Assembly (NCBI RefSeq): GCF_014207905.1
Contig: NZ_JACHLB010000003.1
Span: 310,001 to 374,000 of the forward strand
Reading direction: 5' to 3'
Origin: Flavobacterium notoginsengisoli
GTDB taxonomy: Bacteria; Bacteroidota; Bacteroidia; Flavobacteriales; Flavobacteriaceae
DNA length: 64,000 nucleotides
Shown: piece by piece, positions 1-8,820 of the stretch
How the letters are laid out: every line of letters begins with the position of its first letter
Numbering within the stretch: position 1 is the stretch's first letter
Notes under the pieces: model-generated
What the model was told of the DNA's origin: nothing
Databases searched by the model: none
Seen by the model: the letters and a program-made list of their open reading frames with translations, nothing else
Translations under genes and position numbers: made by a program

Positions 1-318
1 TTGAACCAAATTATCAACATAACCTCTTACGTAAGCTTTATATCTTGGATCCGGATTTTTTTTATACAATTCTTCAATTGAATGCAGCACTAAAGCATGA
101 ACATAATCCCATTTTGGTTTCTTAGCATCATCCAACATATAAGATTCAGGATGACGCTTCATCAAAGTTAAAGCCATTTTATCTGACCACTTTGCATTTT
201 TTGCGATTACGATATCTTTCTTTGCAGGTTCTTGAGAAGTTACTTTACAACTTGTAATTGTCATAACGCAAATCATCAAAACCGACATCAAATAACTTTG
301 CTTTCTACTGTTTTTCAT
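1..318 (-). CDS. GH105-type unsaturated rhamnogalacturonyl hydrolase, N-terminal part
   Basis: This is the first 106 codons of a gene that continues past the left edge. The protein starts with a lipoprotein signal whose lipobox ends T-S-C at Cys25, so it is probably anchored in a membrane. Residues 47 onward (KWSDKMALTLMKRHPES, then KPKWDYVHALVL) align without gaps with residues 44-105 of the next gene upstream, a GH105 enzyme. Family members remove the 4,5-unsaturated galacturonyl residue left by pectin or rhamnogalacturonan lyases. It begins 22 bases after the stop of its paralogue, so the two look like a tandem duplication inside one operon. The catalytic residues lie outside the window, so activity cannot be judged. 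The family call rests on the paralogue alignment. Confidence 0.8.
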   Translation of the reverse strand, partial: MKNSRKQSYLMSVLMICVMTITSCKVTSQEPAKKDIVIAKNAKWSDKMALTLMKRHPESYMLDDAKKPKWDYVHALVLHSIEELYKKNPDPRYKAYVRGYVDNLVQ

Positions 319-340
319 TTCAAAATATATTTAAATTCTA

Positions 341-1564
341 TTATTTATCTAATTCAATTGATGCTAACAAAAAGGCTCCAAGACCAATTGCACCATTTTC
401 TTTTGTTTTAGAAGTAAGATAATATTGGTTTGTACCATCACGAAAAGGCTTTCCACCTAAACCTACATTTGATGAAACATTTAAAACATTTACTACTCCC
501 TTTTTATCTACTTTAATAAACTCTTTTATAAAACTATCAAATGATTTTTTGGCTATTGCTTTGTAGCTTGCTGATAAATACCCTTTATTAGCGCCTTTTG
601 CAAATGCATAAATAATCATTCCAGAAGCAGATGGCTCTACGTAGTTTCCATACAATTCTGTTTTATCAGCAACCTGATACCACAATCCAGATTCGCTTTT
701 ATACTGATTTACATTTTTTGCAATCTGATTTAAATACCCAACCAAAACCTTATATTTTGGATGTGATTTCGGAAAATAATCTAACGTTTCAACCAATGCT
801 ACCATGTACCAACCAATACCACGCCCCCAAATAGTTGGCGAAGTTCCCGTTTGTTTATCTGCCCAGCCAATTTCTTTACTTTCGTCCCAAGCTTGGTAAA
901 CTAGTCCTGTTTTTTTGTCAACTATATGTTTTTGAACCAATTCGAACTGTTTGGCTACATCATCCAGACTTTTTCCTTTTTCGAATTTAACCGTAAATTG
1001 AGTATAGAATGGCTCAGCCATATATAAACCATCAATCCACATTTGGTTAGGATAAATTTGCTTATGCCAAAATCCACCACTTGCTGTTCTAGGCTGGCTT
1101 TCTAACTGATTTCTTAATTCACCAATAATTTTCAAATAGCGTGAATCTTTAGTAATATCATAAAGATTAAACAATAATTTTCCTGGATTTAAATAATCAA
1201 TATTGTATTCTTTAATATCATATTTTTTAATATTTCCAGTGCTGTCGATCATTCCATCGACATACTCTTTTATATAATTTAAATATTTTTTATCGTTTGT
1301 TTTTTGGTATAACTTTTCAAATCCAGACAATACAAAACCCATTTTATAATCCCATTTTGGTCTATCATTTCCGTCTAGCTGCCAAGCTTGCGGGTATTTA
1401 TTAAGGATGGAAAGCGCAGTTCTTTCTGACCATTTTAAATCATATGAGATTACTGAATTTTCAGTTTCTAATTGATTCTGTGAATTCGTCTTGTTAGCGA
1501 AAATCAACAGAAAAAACAAAATAAGCTTTGCAAAATTGACTGTTGTAGAAAGAGATTTACCCAT
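341..1564 (-). CDS. GH105 unsaturated rhamnogalacturonyl hydrolase (YteR/YesR-like)
   Basis: The 407-residue protein has an N-terminal hydrophobic segment (about residues 11-24) consistent with export to the periplasm. The (alpha/alpha)6-barrel signatures of GH88/GH105 are visible: W-I-D-G-L-Y-M at 176-182 with Asp178 as the likely catalytic acid, and WGRGIGWY at 246-253. Length fits the family. GH105 enzymes hydrate the double bond of unsaturated galacturonyl oligosaccharides, releasing a product that becomes 5-keto-4-deoxyuronate, the substrate of KduI encoded about 11 kb away. It follows the esterase gene by 50 bases and probably shares the transcript starting at the GH28 promoter. Substrate (homogalacturonan versus rhamnogalacturonan I) cannot be told from sequence alone. 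Confidence 0.88.
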   Translation of the reverse strand: MGKSLSTTVNFAKLILFFLLIFANKTNSQNQLETENSVISYDLKWSERTALSILNKYPQAWQLDGNDRPKWDYKMGFVLSGFEKLYQKTNDKKYLNYIKEYVDGMIDSTGNIKKYDIKEYNIDYLNPGKLLFNLYDITKDSRYLKIIGELRNQLESQPRTASGGFWHKQIYPNQMWIDGLYMAEPFYTQFTVKFEKGKSLDDVAKQFELVQKHIVDKKTGLVYQAWDESKEIGWADKQTGTSPTIWGRGIGWYMVALVETLDYFPKSHPKYKVLVGYLNQIAKNVNQYKSESGLWYQVADKTELYGNYVEPSASGMIIYAFAKGANKGYLSASYKAIAKKSFDSFIKEFIKVDKKGVVNVLNVSSNVGLGGKPFRDGTNQYYLTSKTKENGAIGLGAFLLASIELDK

Positions 1565-1614
1565 AAAATATACCTTTTATCTTTTTAAATTAATGCTTCG
1601 AATTTTGCTCTAAT

Positions 1615-2565
1615 TTATTTAAAAATTTTGTCTAAAAATTGTATTGTGTAAGAAATTGTTTGCTTAAACCAAGGTTCGTAAAACCAAAATGAATGCGGAG
1701 AATCTGGAATAGTTTGCACTTCATTATAAATTTTATTTTCATTCAAAATCTTAATCATATCATCTCTTCCTGCATGAAATCTTGGAATACTGCTACAGAT
1801 ATACAAAACTGGAGGCGTATTTTTATCTGTATGCGTTAATGCTGAAGCCTCTTTCCATATTTCTGGAATTTCATCTGATTTTCCACCCAACCAAAATGCA
1901 GCCATATCGCCTTCTGATGATTCTGGATGTTTGAATGCTAAAACACCGTCTACATCAATTATAGCATTTACTTTTGATGATGATTTGCTTTTAAAAGCTT
2001 TATCTTCAAAAATTGAATTATTATTAGTCGTTCCAATTAAAGCGGCCATTTGTCCTCCAGATGAACATCCTAAGACAGCAATTTTATTCACATTGACATT
2101 AAATTTTGATGCATTATCTTTTATGAATTTAATAGCATTTTTAACGTCAATAACGCCTGTTGGATATTTTGCTTCTAATGACAATCTATATTCGATTGAA
2201 AAAGCAGAATATCCTTTTGATGCAATTTCTCTTCCAAGAAACTGCATCTGATCTTTATTGCCTGATCTCCATCCGCCTCCATGAATCATTATAACAGCCG
2301 GGCTTTTTTTATTTTTCTTATTTACAAAAGCGTCCAAATGGAGCTCTCTTTCTTTTTCTTTGTTATAAACTAAATCGAATGTAACCTGAACATCTTGATT
2401 TGGTTTAATTTCTGGAATGGTAATTAAAGGATATTTCTTAATTAATTTAGCGTAAGTACTTTTTATAGTATAAGATGAATCAATCTGATATTGCTGACTT
2501 TGCACCGCAATAACATTTAAAAAAAACAACAGAAACAGCTTTAACTTTTGCATCTTACTTTTCAT
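1615..2565 (-). CDS. Secreted alpha/beta-hydrolase, probable pectin or carbohydrate esterase
   Basis: The 316-residue protein has a cleavable signal peptide (hydrophobic 8-21, then VQSQQ). HGGGW at 95-99 is the oxyanion-hole motif, GCSSG at 166-170 is the nucleophile elbow with Ser168, and a late DSPHSFWF segment supplies a plausible catalytic His. This is the BD-FAE / acetyl-esterase layout. Its place between GH28 and GH105 suggests it removes acetyl groups from pectin, which is inference from context. It is separated from GH28 by 115 bases holding a hairpin. A start at Met5 is equally possible and would not change the signal peptide. It could instead act on another ester such as feruloyl. 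Confidence 0.75.
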   Translation of the reverse strand: MKSKMQKLKLFLLFFLNVIAVQSQQYQIDSSYTIKSTYAKLIKKYPLITIPEIKPNQDVQVTFDLVYNKEKERELHLDAFVNKKNKKSPAVIMIHGGGWRSGNKDQMQFLGREIASKGYSAFSIEYRLSLEAKYPTGVIDVKNAIKFIKDNASKFNVNVNKIAVLGCSSGGQMAALIGTTNNNSIFEDKAFKSKSSSKVNAIIDVDGVLAFKHPESSEGDMAAFWLGGKSDEIPEIWKEASALTHTDKNTPPVLYICSSIPRFHAGRDDMIKILNENKIYNEVQTIPDSPHSFWFYEPWFKQTISYTIQFLDKIFK

Positions 2566-2579
2566 TTCTTTCAGTTAAG

Positions 2580-2609
2580 AAAGGAGTTTAACGATTGATA
2601 AACTCCTTT
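2580..2609 (-). terminator. Hairpin between GH28 and esterase genes
   Basis: An 11-bp perfect stem (AAAGGAGTTTA at 2580-2590 pairing with 2599-2609) encloses an 8-base loop. On the minus strand it is followed by TCTTAAC rather than a clean T-run, so it is more likely a partial terminator or RNA-processing/stability element inside the operon than a full stop. Confidence 0.45.
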
Positions 2610-2680
2610 TTAACTCCTTCAAAAAACAATAATCTCAAATATTATCAAATTACTAATTACCAACAATTCGAGAACTATTA

Positions 2681-4126
2681 TTACTTAACAGATTCTACTT
2701 TTTTATTATTAACGTAGGTATCTATAAACTTTATATTTTTTACATTTTTCAATAAATAGAGCGAATCTACTTTTTGAATTTTTACATTTTTTAATGTGAT
2801 ATTTTCAACAGGCGATTGCGCATAACCTTCTGCCCAAACGCTATATTTTCCTCCATTTTTTACTGTAATATTTTCTAAACTTACATTTCTAATTGTTGGA
2901 ATAAAATTTCCTGTCTGTGATCCATAAACATTATAAAACATATTCAATTTCAAAACACATTCTTTAACAGTTCCCACTTCCAGATTTCGAACAAAAATAT
3001 CTTCTATAATTCCGCCTCTTTTTGAATTGGTTTTAATGCGAATGGCACGATCCAGATTTGGACTATCCATTACACAATTCTCAACAAAAACATTATTTAC
3101 TCCTGCCGAAATCTCACTACCAATAACTACTCCGCCATGACCATCAATCATTTTACAATTTTGCACAATGATATTTTTACTTGGAATTGCAACTCTTCTG
3201 CCATCTGCGTCACGTCCAGATTTAATTGCAATACAATCGTCTCCAGTGTTGAAAGTGCAGTTCTTAATTAGAATATTTTGAGAATACTCTGGATCACAGC
3301 CATCATTATTAGGTCCGTGGCTGTTGACAGTTACGCCGTCAATAATCATGTTATTAGTTTTTATTGGATGCAAAATCCAAAATGGAGAATTAATTACTGT
3401 TACATCTTTTACCAAAACCGTATTGCATTCAAAAAATTCTATAAAATTGGGACGCAAATATCTTCCATCTCCAAAAACTCTTTCAGCAACTGGAACTCCT
3501 TTTTCTGCCATGTCTACCAGAACCTCACGATTTGTTGGATCATTTTGAGATGGAATTCCTTTTTTCCATCCATAATTTTTTCCTCCAGACCAAATCCACC
3601 AATTTGTACTGTCTGCTTGACCGTTTAATATTCCTTTTCCTGTAATGGCAACATTCGTTTTATTCTTGGCATAAATAAGAGGAGAATAATTCATTACTTC
3701 CGTTCCTTCCCATGAAGTATGAACGATAGGATAATCTTTCGGATTTATACTAAAAAGTATTTCAGCATTATCTTCTAAATGCAAGTTTACATTACTTTCT
3801 AAATGAATAGCACCTGTTAAATATTTTCCATTTGGCACTAAAACCTGACCACCACCATCTGCCGCGCATTTGTGTATCGCTTTTTCAAAGGCAATTGTAT
3901 TTAGCGTTTTTCCATCAGCGACAGCTCCAAAATCGTTTACATTATAGATTTTATCAGAAAATTTTGTTTCTGGGATACTTTTAATAACTAAATGCATCTT
4001 TTTCCAAGAACTTCCTCCATTATCTAAAGAAACAGCAACCGTTTTTTCTGAACAAGAAATGAACAAAGCACTTATAGTCACTATAAATAGAATATTTTTA
4101 AATGTTATGTTCTTATTTGCAATCAT
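2681..4126 (-). CDS. GH28 polygalacturonase lipoprotein
   Basis: GH28 enzymes hydrolyse alpha-1,4-galacturonosyl bonds in pectin by inversion. From the Met codon at 4126 the protein has 481 residues. An upstream in-frame Met would add 13 polar residues ahead of the signal and run into the promoter/operator region, so it is not used. The lipobox ends at Cys25 (LFISC). A pectate_lyase_3-type start (NVNDFGAVADG, 63-72) leads into the beta-helix. GH28 signatures follow in order: NNDGCDPE 273-280, GDDC 295-298, GHGG 329-332 and RIK 363-365. The first carries Asp in the family's usual place, so the active site looks intact. It heads the esterase-GH105-GH105 transcription unit, with an operator at 4172-4185. 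Confidence 0.92.
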   Translation of the reverse strand: MIANKNITFKNILFIVTISALFISCSEKTVAVSLDNGGSSWKKMHLVIKSIPETKFSDKIYNVNDFGAVADGKTLNTIAFEKAIHKCAADGGGQVLVPNGKYLTGAIHLESNVNLHLEDNAEILFSINPKDYPIVHTSWEGTEVMNYSPLIYAKNKTNVAITGKGILNGQADSTNWWIWSGGKNYGWKKGIPSQNDPTNREVLVDMAEKGVPVAERVFGDGRYLRPNFIEFFECNTVLVKDVTVINSPFWILHPIKTNNMIIDGVTVNSHGPNNDGCDPEYSQNILIKNCTFNTGDDCIAIKSGRDADGRRVAIPSKNIIVQNCKMIDGHGGVVIGSEISAGVNNVFVENCVMDSPNLDRAIRIKTNSKRGGIIEDIFVRNLEVGTVKECVLKLNMFYNVYGSQTGNFIPTIRNVSLENITVKNGGKYSVWAEGYAQSPVENITLKNVKIQKVDSLYLLKNVKNIKFIDTYVNNKKVESVK

Positions 4127-4171
4127 TTGCGCAGTATTTTCTTGTTTAAAATGTAAAACGACCAAAAATCA

Positions 4172-4185
4172 TGTAATCGATTACA
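4172..4185. promoter_or_regulatory. Operator for the LacI-family regulator, GH28 unit
   Basis: TGTAATCGATTACA is a perfect 14-bp palindrome with a central CG, as expected for a LacI-family site. It directly abuts the -7 element of the minus-strand GH28 promoter, so a bound repressor would cover the transcription start. The same motif recurs at 13769 and 16793. Confidence 0.75.
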
Positions 4186-4216
4186 CGAAAGTAGAAAAAT
4201 TGTTCTAGTAGAGCAA
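4186..4216 (-). promoter_or_regulatory. Promoter of the GH28-esterase-GH105 unit
   Basis: On the minus strand TTG (4214-4216), a 20-base spacer and TACTTTCG (4186-4193) match the Bacteroidota TTG / TAnnTTTG promoter with one mismatch. The start codon is about 60 bases downstream. Confidence 0.55.
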
Positions 4217-4335
4217 ATTAATTTAGAAAAAAATTATATATTTAATTTTTATTACAAATTTTAATTACATTTAACGCAAAAATTTAGATAAATTATTATC
4301 ATAATAATTTCTAAAACGTTTGATTTCCTAAATCT

Positions 4336-4349
4336 GGTAATCGATAACA
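4336..4349. promoter_or_regulatory. Degenerate operator upstream of lacI
   Basis: GGTAATCGATAACA matches the palindrome TGTAATCGATTACA at 12 of 14 positions. It lies just upstream of the -33 element of the lacI promoter rather than over the start site, so binding here could be weaker or serve autoregulation or looping to the site 150 bp away. Confidence 0.5.
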
Positions 4350-4356
4350 ATTTATA

Positions 4357-4384
4357 TTACATAATAAAAAAAAATGTACTTTTG
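4357..4384 (+). promoter_or_regulatory. Promoter of the LacI-family regulator gene
   Basis: TTA (4357-4359), a 17-base spacer and TACTTTTG (4377-4384) form a plus-strand promoter with a perfect -7 element. The predicted start leaves a leader of about 30 bases. Confidence 0.5.
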
Positions 4385-4420
4385 TCTAGTCTAATACATA
4401 ATCCGATAAACTTTTGTTGA

Positions 4421-5449
4421 ATGAGTGAAAAAGTAACTATTTACGATATTGCTGAAAAATTAAATATCACGGCTGCAACCGTTTCTAGAGCTTTAAATAA
4501 TAATCCGAAGATTAAAGAAGCTACGAGAGAGTTAGTTATTAAAACTGCTGCTGCCATGAATTATAAGCAAAATAAGTTGGCACTTGCATTGAAGAGCGGT
4601 CGAAGCAATAATATCGGAGTTATTGTACCTCGTATTGACAGCAACTTTTTCGCCTCTGTTATTAGAGGAATCGAAGAAGAACTTTATCCGCATGGTTATC
4701 AAGTTATTATCTGTCAAACGCATGAAAGCATCAAAAGAGAAAATGAAAACCTTCACACTCTTGTAGATGCACAAGTAGACGGAATCATGATGTCTGTTAC
4801 GGGTATTTCAAATGAAAACGATAGCGCTTTTAGAAATGTATTAGAAAAGAATGTTCCTCTAATATTTTTCGATAGAAGTAAACATATTGATGGAGTAAGT
4901 TCTGTAACTATAAATGACTTTAAAGGAGGTTACTTAGCTACCAAACATTTAATTGACGAAGGTTGCAGACATATTGCTCATTTATCTGGGGATCAATCTT
5001 TAGACATCTTTAAAAACAGGTTTTTAGGATACAAACAAGCTTTATTAGATAATGGAATTGATTTTAAAGAAGAATATGTAATCTATACCAAAAGTGCTGT
5101 TGATGCGGGAAAAGAAGCTGTAGACAAGCTTTTACAATTACAAACTCCGCCAGATGCCATTTTCTCTTCGAGTGATTTTGCTGCATTGGGAGCTATTCAG
5201 GAACTTAAAGAACGAAATATTGACATTCCGAATGAGTTTTGCGTAGCAGGTTTCAGTAACGAACCTTTTACTAAGTTTATGGAATTATCTATCACTTCTG
5301 TAGATCAATCACCTCTAGAAATGGGTAAAATGTCGGCTCGTGTTTTCTTAGAGCAAGTAGACAAAACAGATACAATTAAAATAGAAAAAAAGGTCGTTTT
5401 AGCACCTGAATTACACATTCGCAAGTCATCTACCAAAACCACTTTTTAA
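4421..5449 (+). CDS. LacI-family transcriptional regulator of pectin/hexuronate genes
   Basis: The 342-residue protein has the LacI layout. A helix-turn-helix lies at residues 5-25 (VTIYDIAEKLNITAATVSRAL), a hinge helix at 50-60 (QNKLALALKSG), and a periplasmic-binding-protein-like effector domain starts at about 64 (NIGVIVPR). It is the only plus-strand gene in the first 17 kb and is divergent from GH28. Four copies of one palindrome lie at promoters in this locus, including one degenerate copy by its own promoter, so it probably represses the GH28, kduI and exuT units and may regulate itself. The inducer is likely a uronate or keto-deoxy-uronate intermediate; this is inference. Its role resembles KdgR/ExuR of other bacteria, which belong to different families, so I give no symbol. 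Confidence 0.9.
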   Translation: MSEKVTIYDIAEKLNITAATVSRALNNNPKIKEATRELVIKTAAAMNYKQNKLALALKSGRSNNIGVIVPRIDSNFFASVIRGIEEELYPHGYQVIICQTHESIKRENENLHTLVDAQVDGIMMSVTGISNENDSAFRNVLEKNVPLIFFDRSKHIDGVSSVTINDFKGGYLATKHLIDEGCRHIAHLSGDQSLDIFKNRFLGYKQALLDNGIDFKEEYVIYTKSAVDAGKEAVDKLLQLQTPPDAIFSSSDFAALGAIQELKERNIDIPNEFCVAGFSNEPFTKFMELSITSVDQSPLEMGKMSARVFLEQVDKTDTIKIEKKVVLAPELHIRKSSTKTTF

Positions 5450-5477
5450 TATTTTTTTTACCATATAAGTTATATAA

Positions 5478-5500
5478 GCCCATTTTAGAATGGGCATTTT
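5478..5500 (+). terminator. Rho-independent terminator after lacI
   Basis: A 7-bp stem GCCCATT/AATGGGC with loop TTAG is followed by ATTTTTATT on the plus strand, 28 bases after the stop codon of the regulator. Confidence 0.75.
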
Positions 5501-5531
5501 TATTGATAATAATGTCAATACAAAATACAAA

Positions 5532-5598
5532 AGACGCACTGCGGTGCGTCTCTACAGAAAAACCTTAAAAAAAAAGACGCACAGTAGTTGTGCGTCTT
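5532..5598. repeat. Two adjacent hairpins sharing the stem AGACGCAC
   Basis: Hairpin one is AGACGCAC-TGCG-GTGCGTCT (5532-5551). Hairpin two is AAGACGCACA with loop GTAGT and its complement (5574-5598). Both are perfect stems 22 bases apart with the same core, a REP-like arrangement. They lie between convergent lacI and uxaA and may also stop transcription from both sides. The following bases (5608-5642) resemble the low-complexity 'CTTTGTCCCTTAGAACCTTAG' type of repeat seen again near 41520-41573. Confidence 0.65.
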
Positions 5599-5646
5599 CT
5601 ATATAAACCTTTGTCACTTTGTCCCTTAGAACCTTAGTACCTAAAA

Positions 5647-7269
5647 TTAAAGTGAAACTCCTCTTTTCCAAGGAATAAAATCGTTCTGATTTAAAACTGC
5701 CGCTTTGGTTTTAATTGTACCACTAGCAATATCAATAATAAATTCAAGCATTTCATCAGACATTTCTTCGATAGATTTTTCACCTTTGATAATTCCACCA
5801 GTGTCAATATCGATAATATCAGACATCTTAGCCGCTAACTCAGAGTTAGAAGATATTTTTACAACTGGCGCAATTGGATTTCCTGTAGGAGTTCCTAAAC
5901 CTGTCGTGAATAATACCATATTCGCTCCTGAGCCTACCATTGCAGTTGTACACTCAACATCATTTCCTGGCGTACATAGCAATGTTAATCCTGGTTCGTT
6001 AATATACTCCCCATAATCAAAAACACCTGCAATTGGAGATGTTCCACCTTTTTTAGCCGCTCCTGCAGATTTCATAGCATCCGTAATCAAACCGTCTTTA
6101 ATATTTCCTGGAGAAGGATTCATATCAAATCCTGAACCTGCATCAACAACTGTTTTTTCGTACCATTGCATCAAACTCAAGAAACGTTTTCCGTCTTCGT
6201 CATCAACGCAACGGTTTACTAATTCTTGCTCTACACCACATAATTCAGGGAACTCAGAAAGAATTGTTGTTCCTCCTAAAGCAGCCAATTTATCAGACAA
6301 TACCCCTAAAGTTGGGTTTGCAGAAATTCCAGAGAATCCGTCAGAACCACCACACTCTAAACCAATTCTTAATTTAGATAATGGTGCTGGCTCTCTCTTA
6401 ATTTCGTTTGCCTTTTTAATAGCTTCGAAAGTATCTTTTACAACACTATTCAACATTGTTTCAATTGTTCCAATAGATTGCTGATCGTAAATTAAAACAG
6501 GCTTTTTACTGTTTGGATTGATTGCATCTAAAGCTTCTTTGAAAATTGAAATCTGTAGATTCTGGCATCCTAAACTCAATACAGTTGCTCCTGCTACGTT
6601 TGGATTATTTACATAACCAGCCAAAAGCTTAGCTAAACTGTGAGAATCCTGACGAATTCCACCACAACCACCTTGGTGAGTGATGAATTTTACCTGAATG
6701 TTATTGAATAAATTAGCATCATTTGAAGCTTCTTGATTTCCTGCTCCACCCGTTTCTGATTTTACCAAAGAACGCAACAATAACTGATAATCGTTCTCTT
6801 TTGGCTTCATCAACTCTTTCTCAAAAATATCTTTTAAGATTTCGATGTTTCTGTTTTCACAAAAAACTAATGGAAAAAACAACCAAACATTTTCCGTTCC
6901 AACCTGTCCATCTTCTCTATGATAGCCCTGCCACGTTCTATCTTTCCATTTATCTACATTTGGCGCTGTCCAACCAATTGTTTCAGTTTTACCTGTAACT
7001 TTATCACTTTCGTGTTTTACATTCGCAGTAGAAAGCAATCCTCCTTTTTCGATTCTTGCGCTTGCTTTACCAACTAAAACACCATACATAATGATTCTGT
7101 CTCCTACATTAAAAGGAACCATTGCAATCTTATGTTTCATTTTCACATCAGACTCAACGGCAATTGATTGTCCTTCAAAATCAATCACTTCGCCAGCTGT
7201 CAGATTTACTAAAGCTACCGCTACGTTATCTGTAGGGTGAACTTTTATTAATTTTTTCTGCGTTGCCAT
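5647..7269 (-). CDS. uxaA: Altronate dehydratase
   Basis: UxaA dehydrates D-altronate to 2-keto-3-deoxygluconate in the galacturonate branch. The 540-residue protein is the fused form. The N-terminal SAF-like domain (about 1-95) opens with KKLIKVHPTDNVAVAL. The long catalytic domain follows, with conserved stretches GGCGGIRQDS, LGCQNLQISIF, GLECGGSDGFSGISANP and CTPGNDVECTTAMVGSGAN; the conserved Cys residues fit the family's Fe requirement. It is the last gene of the catabolic run, 37 bases behind uxaB, and ends facing lacI. Confidence 0.95.
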   Translation of the reverse strand: MATQKKLIKVHPTDNVAVALVNLTAGEVIDFEGQSIAVESDVKMKHKIAMVPFNVGDRIIMYGVLVGKASARIEKGGLLSTANVKHESDKVTGKTETIGWTAPNVDKWKDRTWQGYHREDGQVGTENVWLFFPLVFCENRNIEILKDIFEKELMKPKENDYQLLLRSLVKSETGGAGNQEASNDANLFNNIQVKFITHQGGCGGIRQDSHSLAKLLAGYVNNPNVAGATVLSLGCQNLQISIFKEALDAINPNSKKPVLIYDQQSIGTIETMLNSVVKDTFEAIKKANEIKREPAPLSKLRIGLECGGSDGFSGISANPTLGVLSDKLAALGGTTILSEFPELCGVEQELVNRCVDDEDGKRFLSLMQWYEKTVVDAGSGFDMNPSPGNIKDGLITDAMKSAGAAKKGGTSPIAGVFDYGEYINEPGLTLLCTPGNDVECTTAMVGSGANMVLFTTGLGTPTGNPIAPVVKISSNSELAAKMSDIIDIDTGGIIKGEKSIEEMSDEMLEFIIDIASGTIKTKAAVLNQNDFIPWKRGVSL

Positions 7270-7306
7270 AATTAACCTTTGTTCTTTGTTCTTTTTGTGT
7301 TTTTTT

Positions 7307-8752
7307 TTATTTTATTCTTTCTTGGAATTTAGCAAAACCAGCTTCAATTCCATTTGAGTCAATTTCTTCTAATGCAATTGTAATTGCTCTTGTAAGTCCA
7401 GGAATCTCAGTCAAATCTTCATCCCAGAAACTTTTGTTTTGTAATGTTAAACGAGCGATTTTCTCGTAATCATCCGATTTCCAAAGTCCGTTGAAGAAAG
7501 CTGTAATATCTTCACCATCTTTAACCGGTAAACTTTGACCATTCCAAGTTCCTTTGTAGAAACGAATTAAACTCGCTAATGAAAAAGTCAAATTAACAGG
7601 CAATTTTTTGTTAGCATTATAATATCCTAATAAACTAGGCAAAACTCTTACTTTGAATTTCGATACAGAATTTAATGCAATATCAGCAAGTGCATGTTTT
7701 ATAAATGGATTTTTAAATCGGTCCATTACTTCCTCAGAATAGGCCGTAATTTCATTTTTGTCCATATCAAGAGTTTCACTAATTTCACTAATAACGCTAT
7801 TTACAAATTTCCCGGTAAAATCTCCGTTAACAGTTTCCATTACTAATTTATTGCCATGCAAAAGTGAAAAAGGAACCATTGCCGTATGCGCACCGTTTAA
7901 AATACGAACTTTAATCATTTTAAAAGGACGTATATCATCAACGATTTTTACATTCAAATCTGTTTTATGAAAAGGCAATTTTGCTTTTAGATCATCTCCG
8001 CCTTCAATAGCCCAAAGGAAAAAAGGTTCAGCAGCAACAATTAAATTGTCTTGATAATCTAATTTATTATTGTATTCTTCGATTTCAGCTCTTGGATATC
8101 CAGGAACAATTCTGTCAACTAGAGTACTATGATATGTACAAGCATCTGATACCCAAGTTTTAAACGCATCTTCTAATTTCCATAAATCAACATATTGTAA
8201 AATATATTTTTTAAGTGTCTCAGAGTTGTAATCAATTAATTCACAAGGAATTACTGTAACTCCTTTAGAAGCATCTCCATTAAAATGTTTAAATCTTTCA
8301 TATAATAAAACCGTTAATTTTGCAGGAAATGACACTGGTGGTTGCATGTCTGGAGTATCACTTCCAATAAATTCAATTCCAGCTTCTGTTGTATTAGAAA
8401 CGATAAACTGAAGTTCTTCTTCTTTGGCTAAAGCCAAATAATTTGTAAATTCAGTATATGGGTTTATAGTTTTTACAATATTATTAATCAACACAATATC
8501 TTGTATCTTTTCACCTTTTTTAATTCCGTTCATAAACAAGGTATAAAGACCGTCCTGATCATTAATCATATTTACCATACCGTCTTTCAAAGGCTGAACT
8601 ACTGCAATACCGGCATTAAAATCAACTTCTTTATTCAGTTTGTCAAAAGCATAATCAACAAAGGCTCTTAAAAAGTTACCTTCTCCAAACTGAACCACCT
8701 TAATTGGCTGTAACTTTTCTAATCCTGTATTTATTCTATTTAATTTTTTCAT
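7307..8752 (-). CDS. uxaB: Tagaturonate reductase
   Basis: UxaB reduces D-tagaturonate to D-altronate with NADH. The 481-residue protein belongs to the mannitol dehydrogenase family. The N-terminal nucleotide-binding segment is VVQFGEGNFLRAF (19-31). The conserved stretch KIVDDIRPFKMIKVRILNGAHT leads into the C-terminal domain, which matches the substrate domain of UxaB/UxuB. The close partner is UxaA, making tagaturonate a better call than fructuronate. It is separated from kdgA by 221 bases, so it may have its own promoter or a leader structure. Confidence 0.92.
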   Translation of the reverse strand: MKKLNRINTGLEKLQPIKVVQFGEGNFLRAFVDYAFDKLNKEVDFNAGIAVVQPLKDGMVNMINDQDGLYTLFMNGIKKGEKIQDIVLINNIVKTINPYTEFTNYLALAKEEELQFIVSNTTEAGIEFIGSDTPDMQPPVSFPAKLTVLLYERFKHFNGDASKGVTVIPCELIDYNSETLKKYILQYVDLWKLEDAFKTWVSDACTYHSTLVDRIVPGYPRAEIEEYNNKLDYQDNLIVAAEPFFLWAIEGGDDLKAKLPFHKTDLNVKIVDDIRPFKMIKVRILNGAHTAMVPFSLLHGNKLVMETVNGDFTGKFVNSVISEISETLDMDKNEITAYSEEVMDRFKNPFIKHALADIALNSVSKFKVRVLPSLLGYYNANKKLPVNLTFSLASLIRFYKGTWNGQSLPVKDGEDITAFFNGLWKSDDYEKIARLTLQNKSFWDEDLTEIPGLTRAITIALEEIDSNGIEAGFAKFQERIK

Positions 8753-8820
8753 TTTAAATTTTCTTTAATGCGTTATAAATAACCATCTATAAACCCTATT
8801 TCTTCATTTCTGCCTTTTAA

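Noticed and set aside
4127..4165. Thirteen-codon upstream extension of the GH28 gene
   Set aside because: It would put polar residues before a good lipoprotein signal and begin only a few bases from the operator and expected start site.
5532..5598. Hairpin pair considered as a CRISPR-like repeat
   Set aside because: Only two units, palindromic, no regular spacers and no cas genes in the window.
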